DNA from: Pseudomonadota bacterium
GTDB lineage: Bacteria; Pseudomonadota; Alphaproteobacteria; Acetobacterales; Acetobacteraceae
Length of the DNA: 17,790 nucleotides
Reading direction: 5' to 3'
Assembly: GCA_021808985.1 (NCBI GenBank)
Contig: JAKBAQ010000030.1
Location: 1-17,790, forward strand
The notes below the pieces were generated by a model that saw only the letters and a list, made by a program, of their open reading frames with translations, did not search any database and had not been told where the DNA came from. The stretch's first letter is position 1, and each line of letters begins with the position of its first letter. This document shows positions 1-7,078 of the stretch, one piece after another. The translations under genes and the position numbers were made by a program.

Positions 1-1
1 C

Positions 2-1549
2 GACAGCCAGGACCCTACCTTCGTGCTGAAAATCCGTGAAGCGCAGGTGCTGGGCAATACGTGCTGGAACAATACGTGCGGGATCACGGTTGGCAATTTC
101 AATGCCACGAATATTCCGGTGGTGCCCTTCACATATGGAAATTCCAACCCGGATGTTCTGGGCGCGGTGGTGGCGGGGAATAATTGCCATGACAACCGGG
201 AGTACGGCATTTTCATGTCGGGCAGGAATATCCTGATTTCTGGGAATTTGTGCGCCAATAACAGCACGGTGACGGGCGGCGGCGCGGGGATTCTGTGCGA
301 TACGGGCTATTGCAAGATAAGCGGGAACATGGTGAGCGGGGCCTCGAGCTTCGGGATTGATTGCGGCGGCTCGATTTATACCGAGGTGGATAACAACTAT
401 ATCAATGGCGCGCTGATTGGCCTGAATATCGGCGGCGGGCAGAATTGCACGGCGCGGAGCAATTTCATCCAGGATTGCACGGGCAGCTCCATTGCCGTGC
501 AGAATGTGGAGGGGAATGGCAGCGGAGATAATTTTGGGCTCGCGTGCAGCGATCTTTCGATTATCGGCAACTGGATTAATTACAGCGGCGGGGCGGTTGG
601 CATTTTGATCCGCGATGCGGCGCAGAATATTCTGGTGGCGGATAATGTCGTCGTCGGGGATGCCGGGGCGAACCTGACGAATGCGCTCTCGGCCTATACG
701 GATTCGGTGATTCTGAGGGGGAATCTGCTGAATTTCACGCCGCGCTGGCCGGTGAATCCCGCCCTGGTGAACGGCGTGTATACGTTGGAGGTGCCTGATA
801 TCGTCGATGCGGTCAGCATTTCACAGTCAACGGCGCCGGTTGCCAGCATTGTGAGCGCGCAGGCCAGCCTGACGGCGGGGCAGGTCACGTTCATCAAGCT
901 GCTCAATACGGGGGTTGGGTATACCAATGCGACCGTGACGATCAACGGCACGGGGACGGGGGCGGCGGCGTTCGCGTGGATTTCCAACGGCCGGATCATC
1001 GGTATTCAGATGAGCAGCTTTGGCTCGGGGTATGGCGCGGGGACGACGGTGAGCATCACGGGCAATGGCGGCGGGGCGCTTGCCACGGCGCAGGTTGGCC
1101 TGCCGGTTTGGCAGAACCGGGAACTGACCATCGATTGCCTGGCGCCGGTGACATTTGCCGCCGCCGGGGCCGCGCCGGCGCAGAGCAACTGGACCGGCGC
1201 GCCCATTACCGTGCCGGCGGGGGCGAGTATCGACTGGATCGGCAATAATGGCGGGTGGCGCGCGGCCCGGTTTTCGCAGAGCGATTATGTGGCGCCCAAT
1301 GGCGATGGCAGCCTGACGCTGAAGACGATCTCGGGCGATATTTCACTGCATCCGGCGGGGGCGGGCATGGTGCGCATTGTGTCTGACAGCGAGGCGGTGG
1401 GGGCGGTTGAATTGATCGGCCGGGGCTCGCCGCAGAATTCAGTGGCCGCGCCGGCGGGTTCCACATTCCGCAACCTGAATGGCGGTGTTGGCAATACCTT
1501 CTGGGTGAGCCAGGCCACGGGATCGGCGAACTGGGTTGCCCTCGCCTGA
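2..1549 (+). CDS. Parallel beta-helix tail/appendage protein, partial (5' end outside window)
   Basis: The reading frame is open to the left edge (first full codon at 2), so the GTG at 23 is probably internal and the true start lies upstream. About 515 residues are visible. The first ~245 show repeated short strands rich in Asn and Gly, of the type 'ISGNLCANNS', 'ISGNMVSG', 'IIGNWINYSGG' and 'VADNVVVGD', typical of right-handed beta-helix (pectate-lyase/NosD-like) folds used by phage tailspikes. At residues ~302-330 and ~338-366 there are two copies of a 'G-x-GY-x-x-x-T/V-V-x-I-x-G-x-G-x-G-A' module seen in many tail proteins. The C-terminal part is a Gly/Ala-rich beta region ending in 'GNTFWVSQATGSANWVALA'. 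The next genes are also fibre-like and co-directional. Binding or cleaving a surface glycan is inferred; I see no clear catalytic site. The fold call is fairly sure, the role is not. Confidence 0.72.
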   Translation, partial: DSQDPTFVLKIREAQVLGNTCWNNTCGITVGNFNATNIPVVPFTYGNSNPDVLGAVVAGNNCHDNREYGIFMSGRNILISGNLCANNSTVTGGGAGILCDTGYCKISGNMVSGASSFGIDCGGSIYTEVDNNYINGALIGLNIGGGQNCTARSNFIQDCTGSSIAVQNVEGNGSGDNFGLACSDLSIIGNWINYSGGAVGILIRDAAQNILVADNVVVGDAGANLTNALSAYTDSVILRGNLLNFTPRWPVNPALVNGVYTLEVPDIVDAVSISQSTAPVASIVSAQASLTAGQVTFIKLLNTGVGYTNATVTINGTGTGAAAFAWISNGRIIGIQMSSFGSGYGAGTTVSITGNGGGALATAQVGLPVWQNRELTIDCLAPVTFAAAGAAPAQSNWTGAPITVPAGASIDWIGNNGGWRAARFSQSDYVAPNGDGSLTLKTISGDISLHPAGAGMVRIVSDSEAVGAVELIGRGSPQNSVAAPAGSTFRNLNGGVGNTFWVSQATGSANWVALA

Positions 1550-1602
1550 GATGTTGGCGTTTTGCCGGCCGATGTGATGTTTCAAATGAAAGTTCGTGAG
1601 CA

Positions 1603-3459
1603 ATGACAACGATTGCCCAATTGCCGCCTGTGACCACCGTGGGGCTCAGCGATTTGCTGCCGCTCTCGCAAGCCGGGCTGCTTTATTCCGTTAGCGTATC
1701 GCAACTTACGGCGAATGTGCAGCCCCTGATCAGCCTGCATACGGGCAGTTTGCTGGGCCGCTACAGCATTGGCGCGGGCGCGCCGGAGAGCGTGGCGCCC
1801 GGTACGGGCCTGGTGCTGAGCGCCGGCACGCTGGCGGCCAATGGCGCGGACCATGCCGGGTTTCCGTTGCTGGCCGGGATGTCGCTTTCAGATGAGATTG
1901 TGGTGAGCGCGAGCGGCGCGCCGGGCTTGCTGCCGGTGGGGGCGTTGCGGGGGTTGTTTTCAGCCGGCACGGGCATTGCCATCGATGGCAATGGGGTCAT
2001 CACGGTCACGGCTGCTTCGCTGAGCGGGCCGGCTGGTCCGCAAGGGGTGAGTGGCCCGGCTGGCCCCGCCGGGCCGGCTGGACCGGCTGGCCCGCAAGGG
2101 GTGGGGCTTGGCGGGCCGGCGGCGGGGAATTCGGCCAGCGCGGTGGGCGCGGCGGATTATGTGGCGCTTTGGCAAAATGGCGCGCTGGCCTGGATGCCTT
2201 ATGGCCAGTTTCTGGGCGGGCAGACGATTGACCAGCTCCCCGCCGCCGGCCCGGTGGCGGATGGCGATGAGCTGCTGGTGGCGCAGGGGGGCAACATGCT
2301 CAGCGTGCAGAGTTTTGGCGCGATCTGGGATTATGTGCAGGGCAAGCTGCCGGTTGCGCGGCAGGGCGTGGTGGAGCTGACGAGCAACACGGTGCTGGAT
2401 GCGGCGCAGCATAACAACCGGATTCTGGTGGCGAGCGTGGCGGTTACGCTCTCGGCCAATGCCGCCACGCTCGGGGCTGGGTTTTCCTGCACGCTGATCA
2501 ACCTGGCGCCGGGGCCGGTTACGATGGGTGTCGGCATCACCTCGGGTTCGGGCGGCAAGACGCTGCCGCCGGGCGCGCAGACGGCGCTGCTGGGGCTGAG
2601 CTATTCGGGCGGGTCGCTGGTGTGGTGGAGCGGGGTGGTGCCCAACAGCCCGGCCTTGACGGTTGGCTCGATCAGCGCGCCGGCGCCGAATACGGCGTTT
2701 GTGATTGCCGGCGGCGTGTTCAATGATGCGCCGGCCGCGCTGGATTATTCAATTGATGGCGGCGCCAGCTGGATTGCCGCGCCAAGCCCGGTGATTACCG
2801 CGAATGCCTACAGCTTTACCGCCGCGGGCCTGAATCCGGGAACCTATGCGCTGCGGGTGCGCGACCATGGCAATGTGGCCATTGTGGGGGCTTCCAATAG
2901 TTTCGTGGTGGTGGCGCCGAGCGTGACGATGGTGGCGCCGCCCACGGTGGTGGCCGTGAACCGGCTGATCGCGCTTTCCGGCACGGTCTCGCCGGGCAGC
3001 AATGCGGTGCAGGTTGGGCTTTCCACCAGCGCCACGGCGGCGCCGGCGGCCTGGGTGAATGCCGTGGTCAGCAATGGGGGGTGGACGGCGGCGCTGATGC
3101 CAACGGCGAACGGGACGTATTATATCTGGGCGCGGCAGCAGGCGGCGCCGACGGTTTATGCGGTTTCCGCCGCGCTCAGCGTGGTGACGCTGTCGCTGAC
3201 GGTGAGCGTGGCCGCCACCGGCACGGCGGGGACGGCGCTGGCGGTGACAGGCACCATGAGCCCGGCGGGCGATGCCATCGGCGTGCAGCTGGCGACGCAG
3301 AACACCGCCATGCCCACCTCTGGCTGGGTGGCGGCGGCGAGCGCCTCGGGCAGCTTCAGCGCCGCGCTGACGCCGGCGGCGGCGGGAACCTATTATGTTT
3401 GGGCGCAGGATGCCACGAGCGGGTTGAGCGTGGTTTCAGGCGCCGTGGCGGTTGGCTGA
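1603..3459 (+). CDS. Tail-fibre-like protein with collagen-like G-X-Y stretch and three Ig-like repeats
   Basis: A 618-residue protein starting at ATG 1603; the upstream ribosome site is weak (GTGAG just before). Residues ~4-42 and ~207-247 are two copies of a module of the form 'I-x-Q-L-P ... D-x-L ... Q-x-G', common at the base of phage tail fibres. Residues 142-168 form nine uninterrupted G-X-Y triplets (GPA, GPQ, GVS and so on), which should form a short collagen-like triple helix and imply a trimer. Residues ~350-437, ~438-526 and ~527-618 are three beta-rich repeats, the last two ending in similar 'GTYYIWA'/'GTYYVWA' strands, so Ig/Fn3-like. No signal peptide is visible. The gene sits between a beta-helix protein and an esterase, consistent with a tail or appendage fibre. 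Function is inferred from architecture; there is no enzyme motif. Confidence 0.68.
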   Translation: MTTIAQLPPVTTVGLSDLLPLSQAGLLYSVSVSQLTANVQPLISLHTGSLLGRYSIGAGAPESVAPGTGLVLSAGTLAANGADHAGFPLLAGMSLSDEIVVSASGAPGLLPVGALRGLFSAGTGIAIDGNGVITVTAASLSGPAGPQGVSGPAGPAGPAGPAGPQGVGLGGPAAGNSASAVGAADYVALWQNGALAWMPYGQFLGGQTIDQLPAAGPVADGDELLVAQGGNMLSVQSFGAIWDYVQGKLPVARQGVVELTSNTVLDAAQHNNRILVASVAVTLSANAATLGAGFSCTLINLAPGPVTMGVGITSGSGGKTLPPGAQTALLGLSYSGGSLVWWSGVVPNSPALTVGSISAPAPNTAFVIAGGVFNDAPAALDYSIDGGASWIAAPSPVITANAYSFTAAGLNPGTYALRVRDHGNVAIVGASNSFVVVAPSVTMVAPPTVVAVNRLIALSGTVSPGSNAVQVGLSTSATAAPAAWVNAVVSNGGWTAALMPTANGTYYIWARQQAAPTVYAVSAALSVVTLSLTVSVAATGTAGTALAVTGTMSPAGDAIGVQLATQNTAMPTSGWVAAASASGSFSAALTPAAAGTYYVWAQDATSGLSVVSGAVAVG

Positions 3460-3462
3460 AGC

Positions 3463-5607
3463 ATGACATTACTGTTCAATTATCCCGGCTCGCTGCTGGC
3501 GGCCGGGCAGGGCGGGCGCGCGCTGGTGCGCCCGCTCCCCGCTGGCGGCACGCCGCCCGCTGGTGTGTTCACGGGCCCGTATCCGGCCGCGATCAGCGGC
3601 ATTTCAGGCTGGTGGGATGCCGGGCTGCTGGGCGGGCTGCGCGATGTCAGCGGTGCGCCGCTGACGGTGAGCAACGCGCCGGTTGGGCTGGTTGTTGATA
3701 AGTCAGGCAATGGGCTGGGGCTCACGCCGTATCATGCCGGCGCGGATGCGGCGCCCGCCGCCACCATCGCGGCGGCGCGCGTAAACGGGTATCTGGGCGC
3801 CGTGGGGGCGCCGGATGCCGGGACGCTGAATGGCGGCCCGGTGCTGGATGCGGATTGGGGGCTGCTGCATCCTGGCTTTGAGTTGGGGGCCGGGGTGGCG
3901 TGGACGCGCTATCTGGTATGGACCAGGCCGAACTGGCGCCAGGGGACTTATTATGTCAACGCCGATCCGATTCCGCTGATTCATACGAGTTTCGGCACGG
4001 GCGTGACGATTTTGCAGGCGGATAGCGGCGGCGGGAGCAACCTGACGCTGTTTCCCGGCACCGCGAGCCAGACCGTGCTTTCCGCCACGCTGGCGCGCCG
4101 ACACAGCCATGCGGTGATATTGCGCAACACGCCGGGTGCCGGGGTGGATGTGTGGCTGGACGGCGCGCAGGTTGCCGCCGGCATCGCTAACCCGCTGCCC
4201 GCCAGCGCCAGCGCGCCGGTGCTGCTGCTGCATGACGGCAGCGCGCAGGGCTCCGCGCAATGCTGGTTCCATGAGGCCGCGACCTGGGAGCGCGCGCTCA
4301 GCGCCACGGAGGTGGTCACGCTCATCAGCGCGCAGGGCAGGTGGGTTCTGGGCACGCGGCGGGGGGTTAATCTGCTGCTCATGGGCCAGTCCAACGCCGC
4401 CTGGTTCATGAATGCGGGCGGGGCGCTGGCCCTGGCGCGGGGTGTTGCGTGGTATCTGGGCGCGGCGGCCTATGCGTTCACCGCTGAAATGTCGGGCGCG
4501 TATGCCTCGCCCGCGCGTTATTCGGTGATTCCGGGCCACCCGATCTCCAACTCCTCGGCGCCGCTGTTTCCGCCGGGGGCGGGCGGCGGCACGTTTCTGA
4601 CCAATCCCGGCGATGGCTCGGACCCTTCCACCTGGAGCGGCGGGCCGGATTTCGCGGCGCTCAGCGCGTATCTCACGGGCGCTTCGGCGCTTGTCGGGGC
4701 GGTTGATGAGGCGGATATCGCGTTCCTGGTCTGGCCCTGGTCGGAGCAGGACAGCACCATGCCTTACGCGGACAAGGCGCTCTACAAGGGCTCGGTGCTG
4801 CAACTGCTGGCGCTCACGCGCGCCCTGTTGGGGCGCGGCGCCGCCACTTTGCCCCTGCTGGCGTGGAACGCCACTCCCTACGAGACCAATGACGGCGTGC
4901 AGATGGTGCGTGAATCGATCGCCGATCTGGCGGCGGCGAGCGCGAACGGCATTATCGTCTTCGCCGCGCAGACGGCTGATTCCAACCCGCTGGATTCAGC
5001 CTATGACCCCGCCACGGGGATATTCGCGGGGGGCGATCCGCGGCACCGCGACGAGCCTGACCTGCTGCGCTATGGGCGCATCGGCGCGCATGCCGCCGGG
5101 CGGGCCGCCATGGCGCTGGGGCTTGGCGATACGCTCCAGCCCGCGGCGCTGCCTTTGAGCGGGCTGCCGGCAAAAGGCGGGCCGCAGATCACGCATGTGT
5201 ATCGCGCTTCCAACACGCAGCTGATTCTCACCATCGCGCATGATTCGGGGAATGACCTGATCGTGCCGCTGCAGGCGGCAAATGGCGCCGGTTTCGCGGT
5301 GATGGATGGGGGCAGCGTGGCCGTGCCGGGCGTTATCATCCCGGCGGTGGCGGCGGCGCGGGTTGACGCCACGCATGTGGCGGTGACGCTGGGGGCGGAG
5401 ATCACCAATATCTCGTCCAGCGTGCTGTTTTTCTATCCCTATGGCAGTACGCAGATCGGCCGTGGCGACGCGGTGACCGACAATGCCGCGAACCTGCCGC
5501 CGCCGGCGAACTGGAATATCGGCAACGATCTCGGCGCCGCGTGGAATGTGAACTTTCCGCTGCAGGCGACGACCTATCCCATCACCCTGTCTGACACACC
5601 AGCCTGA
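3463..5607 (+). CDS. SGNH/CE6-type (sialate-O-acetylesterase-like) esterase with N-terminal lectin-like domain
   Basis: A 714-residue protein starting 3 bases after the preceding stop. Residues ~46-290 begin 'GISGWWDAG' and include 'VDKSGNGLGL' and 'VDVWLDGAQVAAG', resembling a concanavalin/LamG-type beta-sandwich. A hydrolase domain starts with 'LLLMGQSNAAW', where G308-Q309-S310-N311 is the GQSN nucleophile block of carbohydrate esterase family 6/SASA proteins. 'VWPWSEQDS' (residues 423-431) fits the later Q/E/D block, and 'GDPRH' (524-528) fits the catalytic Asp-x-x-His. After ~residue 570 comes a beta-rich tail. Such esterases on phage tails remove acetyl groups from capsule or O-antigen. 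The context (fibre upstream, lysis genes downstream) supports a virion- or particle-borne deacetylase. Family assignment is good; the substrate is unknown. Confidence 0.68.
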   Translation: MTLLFNYPGSLLAAGQGGRALVRPLPAGGTPPAGVFTGPYPAAISGISGWWDAGLLGGLRDVSGAPLTVSNAPVGLVVDKSGNGLGLTPYHAGADAAPAATIAAARVNGYLGAVGAPDAGTLNGGPVLDADWGLLHPGFELGAGVAWTRYLVWTRPNWRQGTYYVNADPIPLIHTSFGTGVTILQADSGGGSNLTLFPGTASQTVLSATLARRHSHAVILRNTPGAGVDVWLDGAQVAAGIANPLPASASAPVLLLHDGSAQGSAQCWFHEAATWERALSATEVVTLISAQGRWVLGTRRGVNLLLMGQSNAAWFMNAGGALALARGVAWYLGAAAYAFTAEMSGAYASPARYSVIPGHPISNSSAPLFPPGAGGGTFLTNPGDGSDPSTWSGGPDFAALSAYLTGASALVGAVDEADIAFLVWPWSEQDSTMPYADKALYKGSVLQLLALTRALLGRGAATLPLLAWNATPYETNDGVQMVRESIADLAAASANGIIVFAAQTADSNPLDSAYDPATGIFAGGDPRHRDEPDLLRYGRIGAHAAGRAAMALGLGDTLQPAALPLSGLPAKGGPQITHVYRASNTQLILTIAHDSGNDLIVPLQAANGAGFAVMDGGSVAVPGVIIPAVAAARVDATHVAVTLGAEITNISSSVLFFYPYGSTQIGRGDAVTDNAANLPPPANWNIGNDLGAAWNVNFPLQATTYPITLSDTPA

Positions 5608-5616
5608 GGAATACGC

Positions 5617-5943
5617 ATGGATTCAGATTCTGTCACGGTTTTGCGCCTGGATATTGCGGGCCTGCGCAATGATATGAACGGGATTCGCCAGGATATCGGC
5701 GTGCTGGAGGCCAAGGCGGACTCGCTGGAAGCCTGGCGCGTTCGCTACCTGGCGCAGGAAGACCAGGTCATCGGCAAGCTGTTCGCCAAAGTGGATGAGC
5801 TGGTTGCCGGGCTGAGCGACATGCGGGCCGATATCTCGCGCATCCGGGGGGAGCGCGATGCCGAGCGCCGCATGAGTGTCGCCATCATCAGCCTGTTGTC
5901 GGCCGCGTGCGGCGGGCTGATCGCGAGCCTGCTCCATGGATGA
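5617..5943 (+). CDS. Small coiled-coil protein with C-terminal membrane segment (XhlA-like holin candidate)
   Basis: A 108-residue protein with a clear ribosome site, GAGGA at 5606-5610, six bases before ATG 5617; this site overlaps the stop of the esterase gene. Residues ~5-80 are heptad-like and charged ('LRNDMNGIRQDIGVLEAK', 'VDELVAGLSDMRADISRIR'), predicting a coiled coil. Residues ~86-106 are a single hydrophobic helix rich in Ser, Ala and Gly, followed by a short tail. This layout (amphipathic N-terminal helix, one C-terminal transmembrane helix, ~100 residues) matches XhlA-type haemolysin/holin proteins of phages. Its stop overlaps the start of an endolysin by eight bases, the usual holin-endolysin arrangement. 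A role in releasing or activating the endolysin at the inner membrane is inferred. A tail-associated structural role is the alternative. Confidence 0.6.
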   Translation: MDSDSVTVLRLDIAGLRNDMNGIRQDIGVLEAKADSLEAWRVRYLAQEDQVIGKLFAKVDELVAGLSDMRADISRIRGERDAERRMSVAIISLLSAACGGLIASLLHG

Positions 5944-6448
5944 TTTCGCGCGCTGCCTCGCCTTCACGCTGCGGGCGGAGGGCGGCTTCACCAACAATCC
6001 GGCGGACCCTGGAAACTGGACCGGCGGCCATGTGGGCGCGGGTGAGCTGCGCGGGACCAATTTTGGCATCAGCGCGGCGGCGTATCCCACGATTGACATT
6101 GCGGGCCTGAGCGCGGCGGCGGCCGGGGAGATTTATCGCCGCGATTACTGGGCGCCGCTGCAGGGCGACGCGCTGCCCCTGCCCGTGGCGCTTGCGGCCT
6201 TTGATGCCGCGGTGAACGCAGGGCTTCGCCGTTCGGTCCTCTGGCTGCAACAGGCCGTCGGTGTATCGGCTGATGGCGTGCTGGGGGCGCAAACGCTCGC
6301 GGCCATAAAGGCCGCTGACGCGTTGGCGCTGGCGCGTGAGGCGCTGGCCCGCCGGATCGATTTTTACGCCGGCCTGCCCGGTTGGGCGGAGTTCGGGCTG
6401 GGCTGGACGCGGCGCGTGATCGCGCTGGCGGGGGAAATCTCAGTCTGA
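5936..6448 (+). CDS. GH108 family endolysin (N-acetylmuramidase) with C-terminal peptidoglycan-binding domain
   Basis: A 170-residue protein. The N-terminal domain has the GH108 signature 'LRAEGGFTNNPADPGNWTGG', with Glu15 of 'EGG' as the expected catalytic acid, followed by 'TNFGIS' (41-46) and 'IYRRDYW' (66-72), all conserved in this phage lysozyme family. Residues ~85-165 fit the predicted peptidoglycan-binding domain that accompanies GH108, including 'FDAAVNAG' and 'DGVLGAQT' (113-120). The family cleaves the beta-1,4 link between MurNAc and GlcNAc. No signal peptide is seen, so export should depend on a holin, and the preceding overlapping gene is a good candidate. Length is normal for the family. 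Start at 5936 lies inside the preceding gene, indicating translational coupling. Confident family call. Confidence 0.88.
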   Translation: MDDFARCLAFTLRAEGGFTNNPADPGNWTGGHVGAGELRGTNFGISAAAYPTIDIAGLSAAAAGEIYRRDYWAPLQGDALPLPVALAAFDAAVNAGLRRSVLWLQQAVGVSADGVLGAQTLAAIKAADALALAREALARRIDFYAGLPGWAEFGLGWTRRVIALAGEISV

Positions 6449-6472
6449 ACAGCGGCGCTTGCTCAAACCCGT

Positions 6473-6494
6473 ACGGCGCGGATCGCCGTTTTTT
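6473..6494 (+). terminator. Intrinsic-terminator-like hairpin between endolysin and small Ala-rich gene
   Basis: A six-base stem ACGGCG (6473-6478) pairs with CGCCGT (6484-6489) around the five-base loop CGGAT, and runs directly into six T residues (6489-6494). The T run abuts the ribosome site of the next gene (GGAG, 6497-6500). It could end or attenuate the endolysin transcript. The stem is short, so termination would probably be partial. Confidence 0.5.
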
Positions 6495-6506
6495 GTGGAG
6501 ATGATG

Positions 6507-6824
6507 ATGAACGAGACAATTTTGACCAAGATCGAAGGCGATCTCAACATCGCCGGCCATATCGGCGCCGCCCTGGGCGGGCCGGTCGGCGTGATCGCCG
6601 ATGCCGGCTTGCAGGCTGGCGAGGCTGTCGTGAATTCGGTGGTGGCCAGCGAGGCGGCGCACGCCACCGCGCTGCAGGCCGCCACCGCGGCGGCGGCCTC
6701 GCTGGCTTCCGCCGCTGCCCCCGTGGTCGCGGCCTTGCCCGCCGCCGACGCGGCCAAGGCCCAGGCCGGGCTCAGCCTGCTGCAGACCGTGCTGGCTGAC
6801 CTCAAGTCAATTTTTTCGCTGTAA
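6507..6824 (+). CDS. Small alanine-rich protein of unknown function at end of phage-like block
   Basis: Three ATGs in a row (6501, 6504, 6507) follow GGAG at 6497-6500. The last one has the best spacing (six bases), giving 105 residues starting 'MNETILTKIEGDL'. The protein has a Gly-rich segment ('GHIGAALGGPVGVIADAGLQAG', ~residues 15-36) and a long Ala-rich helix-forming stretch (~47-85), ending in 'LLQTVLADLKSIFSL'. It could be a membrane-active or small structural protein of the phage-like cluster; I do not recognise a family. It lies 58 bases after the endolysin behind a terminator-like hairpin, and is followed by a strong terminator, so it may be expressed at a different level from the lysis genes. 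The gene call is good; function is unknown. Confidence 0.6.
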   Translation: MNETILTKIEGDLNIAGHIGAALGGPVGVIADAGLQAGEAVVNSVVASEAAHATALQAATAAAASLASAAAPVVAALPAADAAKAQAGLSLLQTVLADLKSIFSL

Positions 6825-6833
6825 TCAGGCGGC

Positions 6834-6862
6834 GGCCCGGAGCAATCCGGGCCTTTTCCTTT
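6834..6862 (+). terminator. Rho-independent terminator closing the phage-like block
   Basis: A perfect seven-base stem GGCCCGG (6834-6840) and CCGGGCC (6847-6853) with the six-base loop AGCAAT is followed by TTTTCCTTT. It lies ten bases after the stop of the small Ala-rich gene. Confidence 0.85.
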
Positions 6863-6924
6863 AAGAGACTGTTTTAAAATTTTCTCTTATAACAAATTGA
6901 AATTATTAAAAATTTTTGCGGGGT

Positions 6925-6954
6925 TTGGGGCGCTTTTTATAAAAAGCGCCCCAA
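6925..6954. repeat. Perfect 30-base palindrome (copy 1)
   Basis: Fifteen bases starting TTGGGGCGC pair perfectly with the following fifteen, with no spacer (centre at 6939/6940). The core is GGGGCGC, a T run, AT, an A run, GCGCCCC. It could form a cruciform or a terminator-like RNA hairpin in either direction between the convergent transcripts. Confidence 0.9.
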
Positions 6955-6957
6955 GAT

Positions 6958-6987
6958 TCTGGCCCTTTTTTGTAAAAAAGGGCCAGA
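6958..6987. repeat. Near-perfect 30-base palindrome (copy 2)
   Basis: Two 14-base arms (TCTGGCCC plus six T; six A plus GGGCCAGA) flank a 2-base centre GT at 6972-6973. It begins three bases after the first palindrome. Outside the pair, TTTTTG-C-GGGG (6913-6923) can pair with CCCC-AAAAA (6988-6996), so both palindromes could sit on one longer stem. Confidence 0.88.
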
Positions 6988-7078
6988 CCCCAAAAAACTT
7001 TTGACAATTATCCTTAATATTTTTGAAGAGACGGTTGAAATAGTCTCTAAGACTCCCCGGCTGGCGTGCAAACGAAGG

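Larger units (their letters stand above)
6862..7050. mobile_element. Candidate MITE / non-autonomous insertion element, AT-rich, no gene
   Basis: A 10-base inverted terminus GAGACTGTTT (6865-6874) is matched at the other end by the complement of GAGACTATTT (7038-7047), nine of ten bases. Both ends are flanked by TAA (6862-6864 and 7048-7050), which would be a 3-base target duplication. Such a TNA-type duplication and GAG-starting termini resemble IS5-family (IS1031-like) elements known from acetic acid bacteria. The inside has no open frame, is far more AT-rich than its surroundings and carries two long palindromes. Boundaries and family are inferred; a chance match of short ends is possible. 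Confidence 0.45.

Noticed and set aside
1586..1606. Six-residue leader peptide (MKVREQ) whose stop overlaps the ATG of the fibre gene
   Set aside because: No ribosome site and no structure nearby; short frames of this size arise often by chance.
2020..2110. GC-rich short repeats that could suggest an array or CRISPR-like element
   Set aside because: They are in-frame codons of the collagen-like G-X-Y triplets; there are no spacers.
3703..4803. Long open frame (366 codons) on the - strand
   Set aside because: It lies wholly antisense to the esterase gene, is Arg/Gln/His-rich without domain pattern, and comes from high GC in the opposite frame.
7001..7020. TTGACA and TAATAT in the AT-rich element as a promoter
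   Set aside because: The boxes are only 8 bases apart; no -10 sits at the right distance and no gene follows on that strand.
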